A DNA stretch of 64,000 nt, taken from assembly GCA_000411415.1 (NCBI GenBank), contig KE150450.1, positions 45,055-109,054 of the forward strand, read 5' to 3'. Positions within the stretch are counted from its first letter, which is position 1, and each line of letters starts with the position of its first letter. The DNA is from Actinomyces sp. HPA0247 (GTDB lineage Bacteria > Actinomycetota > Actinomycetes > Actinomycetales > Actinomycetaceae). Under the pieces are notes generated by a model. The model ran no database searches. It was not told the origin of the DNA and saw nothing but the letters and a program-made list of their open reading frames with translations. Shown here one piece after another: positions 8,657-17,437 of this stretch. The position numbers and the translations under genes are program-made.

Positions 8657-9559
8657 ATGAACCTGGCACACAATACGGCGATCCTCTGGCGCGGCCCGGG
8701 CAGCGTCCAGGTCGGCGGCGACCGCAGCCGACACGTCCTGCTCGACAACCTGCACGCGGGCGACCAGATCTGGCTCAGCAATCAGGCGCACCCCGCCCAC
8801 GAGCGTGAGGAGACCCAGGCCTCGCCGGAGCTTCTCGCGGCCCTGACCCAGGCGCGCCTGACGGATTCCAGCGAAGCACTCCCCCACCTGGCACTCGGCA
8901 TCGTCGGGGCAGTGCCCGCAACCCTCCTTGCCCTCCACAGCCTCGTCGACACGTTCTCACTGTCGCTATCGATCGAGACCCACACCCTGGTCGACGAGGA
9001 TTGGGACCGCGTGTTCGGAGGCCACTACACGGGCACACCGCGCCATCGGGCAGTACGCCGCACCCTGCGCGATCTCATCCCACTCTCGCAGCTCTACGCA
9101 CAGGGCACACCCGAGCTTTCGATTGTTTCCGCGGATCGGGTCGTCGACCCAGGTATCCCCTTCGAGCTGACCGCGCACGATGCTGCGCACCTCATCGTCA
9201 CGCGCGGCGAACACTCCTACGAAGTGGGTCCGTTCGTTATCCCGGGCGTCACCCCCTGCTACCAGTGCTCACAGCACGCACGCGCTGCAGCGGACCCGTT
9301 CCACCTGGCACACCTGCGCGAGCTGGAAAGCTGGCCGCTCGCGCCACTGGCTCTGCTCGCTCACTTTGCGGCCGCTCAACGCATCGGCCAACTGGTCATG
9401 GACTTCGCCTCGGGGACGCTCACCGAATCGCAGTGCGCGCAGGTCGCGACGATTGGCGAGGACGGGTCGGTGCGCGTCGAAGAGGTGGAGCCCGCAACCG
9501 AGTGCGTGTGTGGCATCGACGGGCTCGCTTCCTCGCTCACGCCCCTTCGTCGACGATGA
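8657..9559 (+). CDS. TOMM leader-peptide-binding / ThiF-like family protein
   Basis: A 300-aa protein. ATG 8657 is chosen because GAAGGAG lies upstream. The block VGPFVIPGVTPCYQCSQHAR...DP and the C-terminal ECVCGIDG give two Cys pairs (CxxC and CxC), likely holding a structural zinc. This pattern matches the ocin-ThiF-like or TOMM precursor leader-binding proteins that partner with YcaO cyclodehydratases. No YcaO enzyme or precursor peptide is nearby, and the protein occupies its usual place between zincin_2 and uvrD2. It may therefore have a housekeeping role unrelated to peptide antibiotics. The 3' end overlaps the uvrD2 3' end by 23 bases. Confidence 0.7.
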   Translation: MNLAHNTAILWRGPGSVQVGGDRSRHVLLDNLHAGDQIWLSNQAHPAHEREETQASPELLAALTQARLTDSSEALPHLALGIVGAVPATLLALHSLVDTFSLSLSIETHTLVDEDWDRVFGGHYTGTPRHRAVRRTLRDLIPLSQLYAQGTPELSIVSADRVVDPGIPFELTAHDAAHLIVTRGEHSYEVGPFVIPGVTPCYQCSQHARAAADPFHLAHLRELESWPLAPLALLAHFAAAQRIGQLVMDFASGTLTESQCAQVATIGEDGSVRVEEVEPATECVCGIDGLASSLTPLRRR

Positions 9560-11552
9560 CTTCTTCGCCGCGCACAAGTGCGAGAACGGGGGCGGCGAAG
9601 CGCTGCACCTTCACGTCTCCGATGCCGCGAATGACGCGCAGCTGCGTCGTGTTCTTTGGCATGGCCTGCGCGATGTCGCGCAGCGTCTGATCGGTGAAGA
9701 CCGCGAAGGGAGGCACCCCCGCCTGGCGTGACACCTCGAGGCGCCAGGCCTTCAAGCGCCCAAACAGCTCGATCGCCTGGGGTGAGGCCTCCTCTTCGAA
9801 GGCCTGGTTGAGGGCACGCGTGGAGGCACGAGCCCTCTTCTTGGGGGCGCCCACACGCGCCTCCTCGGGCCAGATACCGTCGAGCAGGCGACTACGCTTG
9901 CGCTTGCCGCGCCCATCGGCCCCCCGCGAGCGCGCCCACGACACGGTCAGTAGGTCGCGCGCACGCGTGATCGCCACGTACAGCAGGCGACGTTCCTCCT
10001 CACGCGCCGCGGCTGTCTTTGCGTAGGAGATCGGCAGGAGGCCCTCGGCGACGCCAACGAGGAAAACGGCGTCCCACTCGAGGCCCTTGGCCGCATGGAT
10101 CGTGGCGAGCTCGACTCCTGCCTTGTCTGGTTCGACCTGATAGGCGACGCGCTCGTCGAGTTCGGCGACGAAGGCTGGCAGTGTCTGCGCCTGACTGTCG
10201 TCCGCCCAGCCGACGATCGCGTTCATGTTCGACCAGCGCTCGGAACCCGCCTGACCGGAGGGGGCCTCGGGCGCCCAGCCGACGCCCGACAGGACGTCGC
10301 GCACGATCTCGCCCACGCTCCCCTCATCGGTTGCTGCCGCCGCCGCGGCACGCAGACGCGAGATGGCGGTGCGCACGTCGTCGCGCGCAAAGAAGGGCTT
10401 GCCTCCTGCGACGGCCACGGGGATTCCGCGCGCACCCAGCGCCTCTTCGAAAGCCTGGGACTGGCCGTTGGTGCGCATGAGGACGGCAATCGAATGGGGC
10501 GCCATCCCCGCGTCGATGAGGTCGGCGATCGCGGCCGCAACACCCTCCGCCTCTGCCCGATCATCGTCGTAGGTCCGATAGGTGACCTGGGCGCCGCCGT
10601 CGCGCTGGCTCGACAGGCGCACCGTACCCTCGCGCTGGGATGAGCGAGCCAGGACGTCGTTCGCCAAGCTCACGATCTGCGGAGTCGAACGGTAGTCGCG
10701 GGTCAGCTCCACGATGCGAGCACCCGGATGCTTGCGTCCAAAACCCGTCAGGTAATCCGGGGACGCCCCCGTGAAGGAATAAATGGTCTGCGCGACATCG
10801 CCGACGACGCACACATCGTGGCGACCGCCCAGCCACAGGTCGAGCAGACGGGCCTGGAGGAGGTTGACGTCCTGGAACTCATCGACCACGAAGGAGCGGT
10901 ATTGCTTGCGCACGATGGAGGCGACGTCCGCGCGTTCCTGCAGCATGCCGCACAGGTAGATGAGGATGTCCTCAAAGTCGATGACACCGCGCTCGTTCTT
11001 CGCATCCTCATACACGTCGAGGAGGCGCGCCATGTCGGCCGCGTCCAGCCCGGCGGGCACGTCACGTCGCAGGCGAGCCACACGCGACGCGTAGTGCGCG
11101 GCGTCGACCATCGACACCTTCGCCCATTCGACCTCGGCCGCGATATCGCGTACGTTCGTGCGGTCGATCGTGATCCCCAGGCGAGCGGCTGAGGCCGCAA
11201 CGAGGGATGCCTTATGTGGGATGACGTCGGGCAGCGGCCCGCCCACGACGGTGGGCCAGAAGTGGCGCAGCTGGCGCAGCGCCGCGGAGTGGAAGGTGCG
11301 CGCCTGCGCCTTCGGGACCCCCAACTGCGCCAGGCGATGGCGCATTTCGAAGGCCGCGCGCTGCGTGAAGGTCACGGCCAAGACGTTCGATGGATCGAAG
11401 GCGCCGACGGCTGCCCCGTAGGCGATGCGGTACGTAATCGCGCGAGTTTTGCCGGTGCCCGCACCGGCCAGAACGGCGAGCGGTCCGGCTACCTGCGTGG
11501 CGACGGCGCGCTGATCAGGATCCAGGGCGTTCAGCAGTTCCTCGGGGTTCAT
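9537..11552 (-). CDS. uvrD2: ATP-dependent DNA helicase UvrD2
   Basis: About 671 aa from ATG 11550-11552; an in-frame ATG three codons upstream is also possible. It is an SF1A 3'-5' helicase for DNA repair. Motif I is AGAGTGKTRAITYRIA near residue 35, motif II VVDEFQDVN, motif III VGDVAQTIYSF, motif IV ELTRDYRST, motif V ATIHAAKGLEWDAVFL and motif VI YVAITRARDLL. A C-terminal HRDC domain (residues ~590-670, FGRLKAWRLEVSRQAGVPPF) distinguishes UvrD2 from UvrD1/PcrA; between the two lies a basic linker. It lies 26 bases after nudC on the same strand, so the two are probably cotranscribed. Confidence 0.95.
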   Translation of the reverse strand: MNPEELLNALDPDQRAVATQVAGPLAVLAGAGTGKTRAITYRIAYGAAVGAFDPSNVLAVTFTQRAAFEMRHRLAQLGVPKAQARTFHSAALRQLRHFWPTVVGGPLPDVIPHKASLVAASAARLGITIDRTNVRDIAAEVEWAKVSMVDAAHYASRVARLRRDVPAGLDAADMARLLDVYEDAKNERGVIDFEDILIYLCGMLQERADVASIVRKQYRSFVVDEFQDVNLLQARLLDLWLGGRHDVCVVGDVAQTIYSFTGASPDYLTGFGRKHPGARIVELTRDYRSTPQIVSLANDVLARSSQREGTVRLSSQRDGGAQVTYRTYDDDRAEAEGVAAAIADLIDAGMAPHSIAVLMRTNGQSQAFEEALGARGIPVAVAGGKPFFARDDVRTAISRLRAAAAAATDEGSVGEIVRDVLSGVGWAPEAPSGQAGSERWSNMNAIVGWADDSQAQTLPAFVAELDERVAYQVEPDKAGVELATIHAAKGLEWDAVFLVGVAEGLLPISYAKTAAAREEERRLLYVAITRARDLLTVSWARSRGADGRGKRKRSRLLDGIWPEEARVGAPKKRARASTRALNQAFEEEASPQAIELFGRLKAWRLEVSRQAGVPPFAVFTDQTLRDIAQAMPKNTTQLRVIRGIGDVKVQRFAAPVLALVRGEEVIVDEGA

Positions 11553-11578
11553 GGCCCCCATTCTTTCATCGCCCACGC

Positions 11579-12514
11579 TCACTTGCGTCCCGCACCCTCG
11601 GGCCCGCTCGGCAGGTCGGCGCCATACCATTCCCGAAGGAGCGCGTAAGCGATTGAGGCGCGACCCGGCGCGCTGATCTCACCGGATTCGAGCGCGCGCG
11701 TCAGCTCCTCGCGACTGTAGAAGCGCGCCCACTCGATTTCCACGCCGTCCGCCTGCGGTGTCGGGTGCGCCTCGAGTGTTCGCGCGCGGTATCCCATCAT
11801 CTGCGACCGCCCGAAAGGCCAGGGCTGCGTCGCAACGTACGTGGGCGTCTCGATATCGACGCCGACCTCCTCGGCAACCTCACGCGCAACCGTCACATCC
11901 GGGGACTCCCCGGCCTCGACGTAGCCGGCGATGATCGAGACAAAACCGGGCTGCCACAGCGCGTTATGCGCGAGGAGCACGCGCCCATCGTGGTCCTGGA
12001 CCAGGACGATGATTGCCGGATCCTGGCGCGGATACTCCAGGCGGTCGCACGTCTCACATCGCGCGGCCCACCCGCCGGACACCAGGTGCACCGGCGCCCC
12101 ACAGCGCGGGCAGTGCCGGTAATTCGCATGCCACCCCGCCAGAGCGAGCGCGGTCAGCGCCAGGGCCGCGTCGTCGCCATCGAGGCACCACCCAACCGCA
12201 CGCAGGTGCTCCCAGTGACCTCGGACCTCGTCCCGGCTGGTCTCGATCGCGACGACACTGCGTCCACCCGCCACACCGATGAACGAGGCAGTGGCCCCCT
12301 CGAGGCCGCGCGCAGCCTCATCCCCACGCAGGCGCCGCAGGACCGGGGTATCCGTGCGACGCGCCCCGGCCTCGTCGAGGAGGACGAAACCGGCAGCGTC
12401 AACGACGATAACGTCGGCCTCACCGGCGCGCACGAGGGCGGCGGGAGCCACGGAATCGCGCAGCGCGACCGCCGGATCAACGTGACCGCGAACGAGAGGT
12501 AGATCAAGACTCAT
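11579..12514 (-). CDS. nudC: NAD(+) diphosphatase (NudC), also a candidate NAD-decapping enzyme
   Basis: A 311-aa Nudix hydrolase that cleaves NADH/NAD to nicotinamide mononucleotide and AMP. The zinc ribbon is CPRCGAPV...RCETCDR near residues 135-157. The Nudix box is [20 protein letters not shown], with the expected REVAEEVG core. The NudC-specific signature appears as [13 protein letters not shown]. The start ATG has no good ribosome site but carries a TACCGT box six bases upstream, suggesting a leaderless transcript. It diverges from rph across only 36 bases, so the two promoters are packed together. Confidence 0.93.
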   Translation of the reverse strand: MSLDLPLVRGHVDPAVALRDSVAPAALVRAGEADVIVVDAAGFVLLDEAGARRTDTPVLRRLRGDEAARGLEGATASFIGVAGGRSVVAIETSRDEVRGHWEHLRAVGWCLDGDDAALALTALALAGWHANYRHCPRCGAPVHLVSGGWAARCETCDRLEYPRQDPAIIVLVQDHDGRVLLAHNALWQPGFVSIIAGYVEAGESPDVTVAREVAEEVGVDIETPTYVATQPWPFGRSQMMGYRARTLEAHPTPQADGVEIEWARFYSREELTRALESGEISAPGRASIAYALLREWYGADLPSGPEGAGRK

Positions 12515-12550
12515 AACTCCACGGTAACGCGGTGGGCTACCCTAGGCACT
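12515..12550. promoter_or_regulatory. Overlapping divergent promoters of nudC and rph
   Basis: Two -10-like boxes lie in 36 bases: TACCGT (minus strand, 12521-12526) six bases before the nudC ATG, and TACCCT (plus strand, 12538-12543) seven bases before the rph ATG. Neither gene shows a usable ribosome site, and each -35 region must overlap the other promoter. Confidence 0.5.
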
Positions 12551-13318
12551 ATGACTGATACTCCCCTGCGCGCCGATGGGCGCACCCCGTCCCAGCTCCG
12601 TCCCGTCTCCATTACCCGCGGCTGGTCGGGTACCGGCGAGGGCTCTGCCCTCATCGAGTTCGGCAACACCCGTGTCCTGTGTGTCGCCTCTTTCACTGAG
12701 GGCGTGCCGCGTTGGAAGCGCGACTCCGGCGAGGGCTGGGTGACCGGCGAGTACTCGATGCTCCCGCGCGCGACCGAGCAGCGCTCCTCCCGCGAATCTG
12801 TCAAGGGCAAGGTGGGCGGACGCACCCAGGAGATTTCACGCCTCATCGGACGTTCCCTGCGCGGCATCGTGGACGTGGCCGCTCTCGGCGAGAACACCAT
12901 CGTCCTGGACTGCGACGTTCTGCGCGCCGACGGCGGCACCCGCACCGCGGCTATCACCGGCGCCTACGTGGCCCTGGCCGACGCGGTGTCCTGGGCGAAG
13001 GACCAGGGCATCCTCAAGCCCTCCGCGAAGGTCCTCACCGACTCGATCTCCGCGATCTCCGTGGGTGTCATCGACGGCACCCCAATGCTGGACCTTCCCT
13101 ATGTTGAGGACGTGCGCGCGCAGACCGACATGAACGTCGTCCAGACCGGCGACGGTCGCTTCATCGAGGTGCAGGGCACCGCCGAGCACGCGCCTTTCAA
13201 CCGCGATGAGCTGGGCGAGCTCCTCGACCTGGCAACTCTGGGCAATGCCGAGCTCGCCCGCGCGCAGAAGCTCGCGCTCGAGGCACCCCTCATGGAACGC
13301 GTCGAGGTGCGCCCGTGA
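12551..13318 (+). CDS. rph: Ribonuclease PH
   Basis: A 255-aa phosphorolytic 3'-5' exoribonuclease that trims tRNA 3' ends. Full-length for the family. Conserved stretches are [34 protein letters not shown], the phosphate-site region [14 protein letters not shown], and [19 protein letters not shown]. The stop overlaps the GTG start of rdgB by four bases (GTGA), so the pair is translationally coupled, as is usual in actinobacteria. Confidence 0.96.
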   Translation: MTDTPLRADGRTPSQLRPVSITRGWSGTGEGSALIEFGNTRVLCVASFTEGVPRWKRDSGEGWVTGEYSMLPRATEQRSSRESVKGKVGGRTQEISRLIGRSLRGIVDVAALGENTIVLDCDVLRADGGTRTAAITGAYVALADAVSWAKDQGILKPSAKVLTDSISAISVGVIDGTPMLDLPYVEDVRAQTDMNVVQTGDGRFIEVQGTAEHAPFNRDELGELLDLATLGNAELARAQKLALEAPLMERVEVRP

Positions 13319-13929
13319 GCGCGCGCCTGGTCTTCGCGACCTCCAACGCTCACAAGGTCAGCGAGCTTGAGGCCATTCTGGCCCCCGCGTGGGAAGGCTT
13401 CGAGACAGGCTGCGTGGCTCGCATGAGCGATTTCGACGTGGCTTCCCCGGTTGAGGACGGAGTGACCTTCGAAGAAAATTCGCTGATCAAGGCCCACGCC
13501 CTGGCTCGCGCCACCGGCCTGGCGGCCATCGCCGACGACTCCGGAATCACCGTGGACGTGCTGGGTGGAGCACCCGGCATCTTCTCCGCGCGCTGGTCCG
13601 GATCCCACGGGAACGACGAAGCGAACCTGCATCTTCTGCTTGATCAGCTCTCCGATGTGCCCGACCGCCACCGCGGCGCCGCCTTCGTGTCGGCGGCCGT
13701 CCTCGTCACCCCCGATGGCCGCGAATTCATCAAGCGCGGCGAGGTACGCGGTACCCTGACGCGCACCCCGCGCGGCGAAGGCGGATTTGGCTACGACCCA
13801 ATCTTCGTCCCCGACGGCTTCGAGGTCACGACCGCGCAGATGAGCGCCGAGCAGAAGAACGCGATCAGCCACCGCGGCATCGCCTTCCGGGCGCTCATGC
13901 CCCACATCGTGGAGTATCTGCGCGGCTGA
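13315..13929 (+). CDS. rdgB: XTP/dITP diphosphatase (RdgB/HAM1 family)
   Basis: A 204-aa pyrophosphatase that removes non-canonical purine nucleotides (XTP, dITP) from the pool. The substrate-binding start is [16 protein letters not shown]. Other motifs are the metal-binding region [18 protein letters not shown] and [21 protein letters not shown], then [15 protein letters not shown] and the final [10 protein letters not shown]. Start is GTG overlapping the rph stop. Confidence 0.95.
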   Translation: MSARLVFATSNAHKVSELEAILAPAWEGFETGCVARMSDFDVASPVEDGVTFEENSLIKAHALARATGLAAIADDSGITVDVLGGAPGIFSARWSGSHGNDEANLHLLLDQLSDVPDRHRGAAFVSAAVLVTPDGREFIKRGEVRGTLTRTPRGEGGFGYDPIFVPDGFEVTTAQMSAEQKNAISHRGIAFRALMPHIVEYLRG

Positions 13930-13949
13930 CACGCAGCGCAGACACAATC

Positions 13950-13977
13950 GTGCCGGGCACCCAAGGGTGTCCGGCAC
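13950..13977 (+). terminator. Hairpin terminator after rdgB
   Basis: GTGCCGGGCACCC and GGGTGTCCGGCAC form a 13-bp stem with a 4-base loop and one G-U pair, 20 bases after the rdgB stop. Confidence 0.7.
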
Positions 13978-14004
13978 TTGTGTGATGCGCCCGCAGGCGC
14001 GCCA

Positions 14005-14127
14005 TCAACGGGCGACGAGGTTACCGAAGATGGGGCGGTCCATCGAGAACTGCAGGGGATTGGTCTCTTGACGCACCCTGAAGTGATGGGCGAAGCGACG
14101 AAGGATATCTGCGACAAAACGAGACAT
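14005..14127 (-). CDS. Small 40-aa basic protein, unknown
   Basis: An ORF missed by size cut-offs. Its ATG at 14125-14127 follows AGAGGAGCACACC, one of the best ribosome sites in the window. It encodes MSRFVADILRRFAHHF then RVRQETNPLQFSMD then RPIFGNLVAR, ending in TGA. The first ~18 residues could form a basic amphipathic helix. A TATATC box about 50 bases upstream may be the promoter. The sequence is not recognised. It could be a small membrane-active or regulatory peptide, or a chance ORF with a lucky ribosome site. Confidence 0.45.
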   Translation of the reverse strand: MSRFVADILRRFAHHFRVRQETNPLQFSMDRPIFGNLVAR

Positions 14128-14248
14128 GGTGTGCTCCTCTTTGAGTACCGTGCGATGGATCTGTCACCGCGTCGTACTGATATAGTGCGCCTAAAATCGC
14201 GCGTTTTCCATCGACATTTTCTAATTTTTCTGTGAAGTGCAACTTACA

Positions 14249-14278
14249 GACTTTCCCTTGATAACACTTGAGAAAGTC
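14249..14278. promoter_or_regulatory. Inverted repeat upstream of the 40-aa ORF
   Basis: AGACTTTC and GAAAGTCT are separated by 14 bases in an AT-rich stretch with no gene. This could be an operator or part of a leader structure. It lies about 120 bases upstream of the small ORF. Confidence 0.3.
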
Positions 14279-14352
14279 TTGACCATGAAACGCTGATCGT
14301 CTTAATTAATCCGCCGGTGGATACACCCTGTTGGAGACGCTCCCGTGGACAC

Positions 14353-14387
14353 AGTGAGGGGGCAGGCCCTGGGCCCACCCCCTCACT
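14353..14387 (-). terminator. Hairpin terminator after the small membrane protein gene
   Basis: AGTGAGGGGG and CCCCCTCACT form a perfect 10-bp stem just past the stop of the minus-strand gene at 14408. Confidence 0.6.
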
Positions 14388-14407
14388 ACCCCCAATTCAA
14401 CGTCGAG

Positions 14408-14740
14408 TCAGCGGGCGCGCGCCAGTCGCACACGGCGCGGCAGGTAGCGGCGCACATCGAAGAAGCGAACGACCTGCATGATGCGGCGCGCGAGGCGGTC
14501 GCGCACACGCCAGATCATGGTGCAGCCGACGCCAATAAAGATGGCGTTCGTCAGGAAGGAGGGCCATGCGCCGGTCGAGGCGCAGGCGATCGCCAGCAGG
14601 ACGCAGCTGGAGACATTCAGGGAGTGGTAGCGCAGCGAGTCAGGGGCGAAGCGCTTGGAGGACACCAGGTAGTAGGCGGCGATGGAGGCGGCCGCGCCAA
14701 CCCATCCGAGGATCGTGATTGCGAGAGAGAAGATCGTCAT
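14408..14740 (-). CDS. Small three- to four-helix membrane protein, CBU_0592-like
   Basis: A 110-aa protein with three to four hydrophobic segments (FSLAITILGWVGAAASIAAYYLV; SLNVSSCVLLAIACAS; FLTNAIFIGVGCTMIW) and a very basic C-terminal tail (RDRLARRIMQ...RRYLPRRVRLARAR). Topology and length fit the CBU_0592 family of small membrane proteins, whose function is unknown. It diverges from the LysR-type regulator across 86 bases, so it is the natural first candidate for a target of that regulator. Confidence 0.65.
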   Translation of the reverse strand: MTIFSLAITILGWVGAAASIAAYYLVSSKRFAPDSLRYHSLNVSSCVLLAIACASTGAWPSFLTNAIFIGVGCTMIWRVRDRLARRIMQVVRFFDVRRYLPRRVRLARAR

Positions 14741-14826
14741 GACTCATATGATGCACCTTCCGCTAGTCAAGCACAATTGAATGGTTCTATAGTTATCTTA
14801 CAGTTTCACTTAACAAAGGAGTACGC

Positions 14827-15744
14827 GTGGACATCGACCCTCGCCGCCTGCCTTTCCTGCTGTCCGTCGCACGTGAGGGCGGCATCGTTGCCGCCGCAGA
14901 CATCCTCATGGTCTCACCCTCAGCAGTATCCCAGCAGATCCAAAAACTCGAGGAAGAAGTCGGCCTCAAGCTCGTTGAGCGCACCACCTCGGGAGCCATC
15001 CTCACCCCCGCCGGCACCATCGTCGCCGAGGCCGGGGAACGCATCAACGCAGACATCGCCGAAGCCCTCAAGGCCCTGCGCCCCCTGACGGGACAGGTCA
15101 CGGGAACGGTCACTATCGGCGCTTTCCTGACGATCTGCCGCTCCACCCTGATTCCCGCACTCCCCGACCTCGTCGAGGCTCTCCCGGGCGTCGACCTGCG
15201 CATTGAGGAAACCGAAGAGACCCCCGGCATGGCGGCGCTACGCACCGGCCACTACGACATCCTCGTCATCGAACGAGACGAGGACCCGGGCCTACCCCCG
15301 CGCGGATACACGGATATTCCATTCCTCGACGAACCCTGGGTGCTCGTCACCCCCGACTCCGCTCCCCCGATCGGGTCAATCGAAGACCTGGCCGACCTGA
15401 CATGGCTACGCGTCAATCCCGGGACCAGCGGCGATCACGTCATGCGCCGTATCACCAAGGCATTCCCAGATACACGCTGGGCCCCGCACCTGTACACGAC
15501 CTACGAGGCCGCCCGCTCCCTCGTGCGAGCACGCACGGGCTCGACAATCCTTCCCGCGATGGCACTGGCGGGAGCACATACGGAGGGCATGCGCATCACG
15601 CCCCTCCCGTCACTGGGCACTCGCAAGATCCTGCTGCGGCACAAAAATCACGGCTGGTCGAAGGCCGCAGGCCCCGCGCGCGTCACCGCCTATCTGGCCG
15701 AGTGGAAGCGCCACAACGCCACCTACTCGACGCCCTCGGACTGA
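14827..15744 (+). CDS. LysR family transcriptional regulator
   Basis: A 305-aa regulator starting at GTG, with AAGGAG five bases upstream. The N-terminal winged helix-turn-helix is intact (residues ~5-65: LPFLLSVAREGGIVAAADIL followed by VSPSAVSQQIQKLEEEVG and RTTSGAILTPAGTIV). Residues ~90-300 form the usual periplasmic-binding-like effector domain. No ligand can be read from the sequence. The only divergent neighbour is the 110-aa membrane protein gene. The short AT-rich gap between them contains T-N11-A type sequences. Confidence 0.9.
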   Translation: MDIDPRRLPFLLSVAREGGIVAAADILMVSPSAVSQQIQKLEEEVGLKLVERTTSGAILTPAGTIVAEAGERINADIAEALKALRPLTGQVTGTVTIGAFLTICRSTLIPALPDLVEALPGVDLRIEETEETPGMAALRTGHYDILVIERDEDPGLPPRGYTDIPFLDEPWVLVTPDSAPPIGSIEDLADLTWLRVNPGTSGDHVMRRITKAFPDTRWAPHLYTTYEAARSLVRARTGSTILPAMALAGAHTEGMRITPLPSLGTRKILLRHKNHGWSKAAGPARVTAYLAEWKRHNATYSTPSD

Positions 15745-15758
15745 CACGTGCGCACAGG

Positions 15759-15786
15759 CCTCGCCCCGCCGATCGACGGGGCGAGG
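15759..15786. terminator. Bidirectional terminator between convergent genes
   Basis: CCTCGCCCCG and CGGGGCGAGG form a perfect 10-bp stem between the LysR gene and the convergent MBL hydrolase gene. Confidence 0.65.
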
Positions 15787-15792
15787 GACTGC

Positions 15793-16593
15793 TCAGAGGC
15801 TGACCTCCATGCCGGAAACCGCGAATTCGAGAGGCCCGCTCCACGCCTGACGAATCTCCGAAGAGACCTGCTCACGGGGCGTCCACGGCTGAATATGGGT
15901 GGCGATCATGCGCCCGACCCCAGCCCTCGTCGCGAGAGTCCCCGCGCGCACACCGTCCATATGCATGTCGGGCTCGGTGGCTTCAGAGGTAAAGCCAACC
16001 TCACTCAGGAGGACGTCGACACCGGATGCCCCCTCGACGATCGTGTCGCACAGATCGGTATCGCCCGTATAGAACAGGGACACACGGCGGGAGGGATCAT
16101 CCTCGGAAGGCCCCTCAATACGCAGGCCAAAAGCCTCAACCGGGTGCAGGGCGCGGAACGGACGAATCGTCATCGGGCCAACCTGGTAGGACTCCCCCAC
16201 CTGCAGGTGAGTGAAAGCGAATTCAGCCTCGTAGCACTCATCCTGCGCGGCGCCCTCGATCTGACGGACACGATGCATCGTCTCCGCGGGCCCAAACAGG
16301 GACACGGGCCGCAGGGCGCAGGAGCCGGGACCCCACTTGCGGTACACCTGCAGCGAAATGATGTCACCCATATGGTCGGCATGGCAGTGCGACAGGGCCA
16401 ACGCATCCAGGTCACACGGACACAGGTGCGTCCACAGCGCCCCAAAAGAACCAGGTCCCAGGTCACACACGAGCGAAAACACGCGCTCCCCGCCCGATTG
16501 CGGGTCGATGCCGCGCGCTTGAATGAGGTAGGAGGATGCGGGGGACTCGGGCCCCGACATCGAGCCTGTCGCACCGATGACGGTCAGCTTCAC
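15793..16593 (-). CDS. MBL-fold metallohydrolase, Rv1339-like (candidate cyclic-nucleotide phosphodiesterase)
   Basis: About 266 aa. The GTG start at 16591-16593 overlaps the murI stop by four bases (GTGA). The metallo-beta-lactamase signature is LSHCHADHMGD (HxHxDH) near residue 75, with later metal-site candidates in FYTGDTDLCDTI and a final ATHIQPW. Position directly after murI is the same as that of mycobacterial Rv1339, described as an atypical class II cAMP phosphodiesterase. Family members also include RNase Z-like nucleases. The cAMP role is inferred from synteny and fold only. Confidence 0.82.
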   Translation of the reverse strand: MKLTVIGATGSMSGPESPASSYLIQARGIDPQSGGERVFSLVCDLGPGSFGALWTHLCPCDLDALALSHCHADHMGDIISLQVYRKWGPGSCALRPVSLFGPAETMHRVRQIEGAAQDECYEAEFAFTHLQVGESYQVGPMTIRPFRALHPVEAFGLRIEGPSEDDPSRRVSLFYTGDTDLCDTIVEGASGVDVLLSEVGFTSEATEPDMHMDGVRAGTLATRAGVGRMIATHIQPWTPREQVSSEIRQAWSGPLEFAVSGMEVSL

Positions 16594-17420
16594 GCGACAC
16601 CACCGCCGGTGCTCACGCGCACAACGGATCCCACCTCGGGGCCGAGGAATCGCCTGGCCAAGCGCGGGAAAGCGTCGGATGCACCCGTCGCCAGGAATTG
16701 ATGCTGCGGCCCCTGCCCGGCAGGCCATGGGTCATGCAAGAGCCCCCGGTCCACCAGCTCGTTGTAGGTCACGTTCGCTGTCGCCTCCGAGGAGGTGACC
16801 AGGGTGACGCCCTCACCCATGACGCGCCCGATCACGCCGGTGAGAAGCGGGTAGTGCGTACAGCCCAGGATCAGCGTATCCACGCCCGCTTCCTTCAGCG
16901 GAGTGAGGTACTCGCGCGCCACAGACTCGATTTCTTCGCCCGTGGTCACCCCGGCCTCGACGAAGTCGACGAAAGCGGGGCACGCCTGCTGGCTCACCGT
17001 CAGCCCAGGCACGGCCGCGAGCGCACGCAGGTATGCCTCGGACTGGATGGTCGCCTTCGTTCCGATAACGCCAACATGATGGTTGCGGGTGGCGATAACG
17101 CTCTGTCGGGCAGCCGGAGTAATGACCTCGATGACGGGGATGCCGGCGTCGATCCAGTAGCGTTCGCGAGCGTCCGCGAGGGCAGCTGCCGTCGCTGTAT
17201 TGCAAGCGATAACGAGGGCCTTCACGCCGCGCGAGGCCAGCTCGTCGAGAGCGGAGAGCGTCAGCGAGCGCACCTGCGCAATAGCGCGAGGACCGTAAGG
17301 CGTGTGCTCGGTGTCGCCCAGGTAGATGATCTCTTCATCGGGCAGTTTATCGATGACTGCGCGCGCAACCGTCAGCCCACCTAGGCCCGAGTCGAAAATT
17401 CCGATCGGGGCGTTGTTCAT
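16590..17420 (-). CDS. murI: Glutamate racemase
   Basis: A 276-aa cytoplasmic enzyme that interconverts L- and D-glutamate for peptidoglycan stem peptides. Both catalytic cysteine motifs are present: VIACNTATAAAL near residue 70 and LILGCTHYPLL near residue 185. The N-terminal FDSGLGGLTVARAV and LGDTEHTPYG are also intact. The ATG is preceded by AAGG at good spacing, 17 bases after the DUF2017 stop, so it belongs to the clpS-DUF2017-murI-MBL transcription unit. Confidence 0.96.
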   Translation of the reverse strand: MNNAPIGIFDSGLGGLTVARAVIDKLPDEEIIYLGDTEHTPYGPRAIAQVRSLTLSALDELASRGVKALVIACNTATAAALADARERYWIDAGIPVIEVITPAARQSVIATRNHHVGVIGTKATIQSEAYLRALAAVPGLTVSQQACPAFVDFVEAGVTTGEEIESVAREYLTPLKEAGVDTLILGCTHYPLLTGVIGRVMGEGVTLVTSSEATANVTYNELVDRGLLHDPWPAGQGPQHQFLATGASDAFPRLARRFLGPEVGSVVRVSTGGGVA

Positions 17421-17437
17421 GTATCCGACCTTATGCG

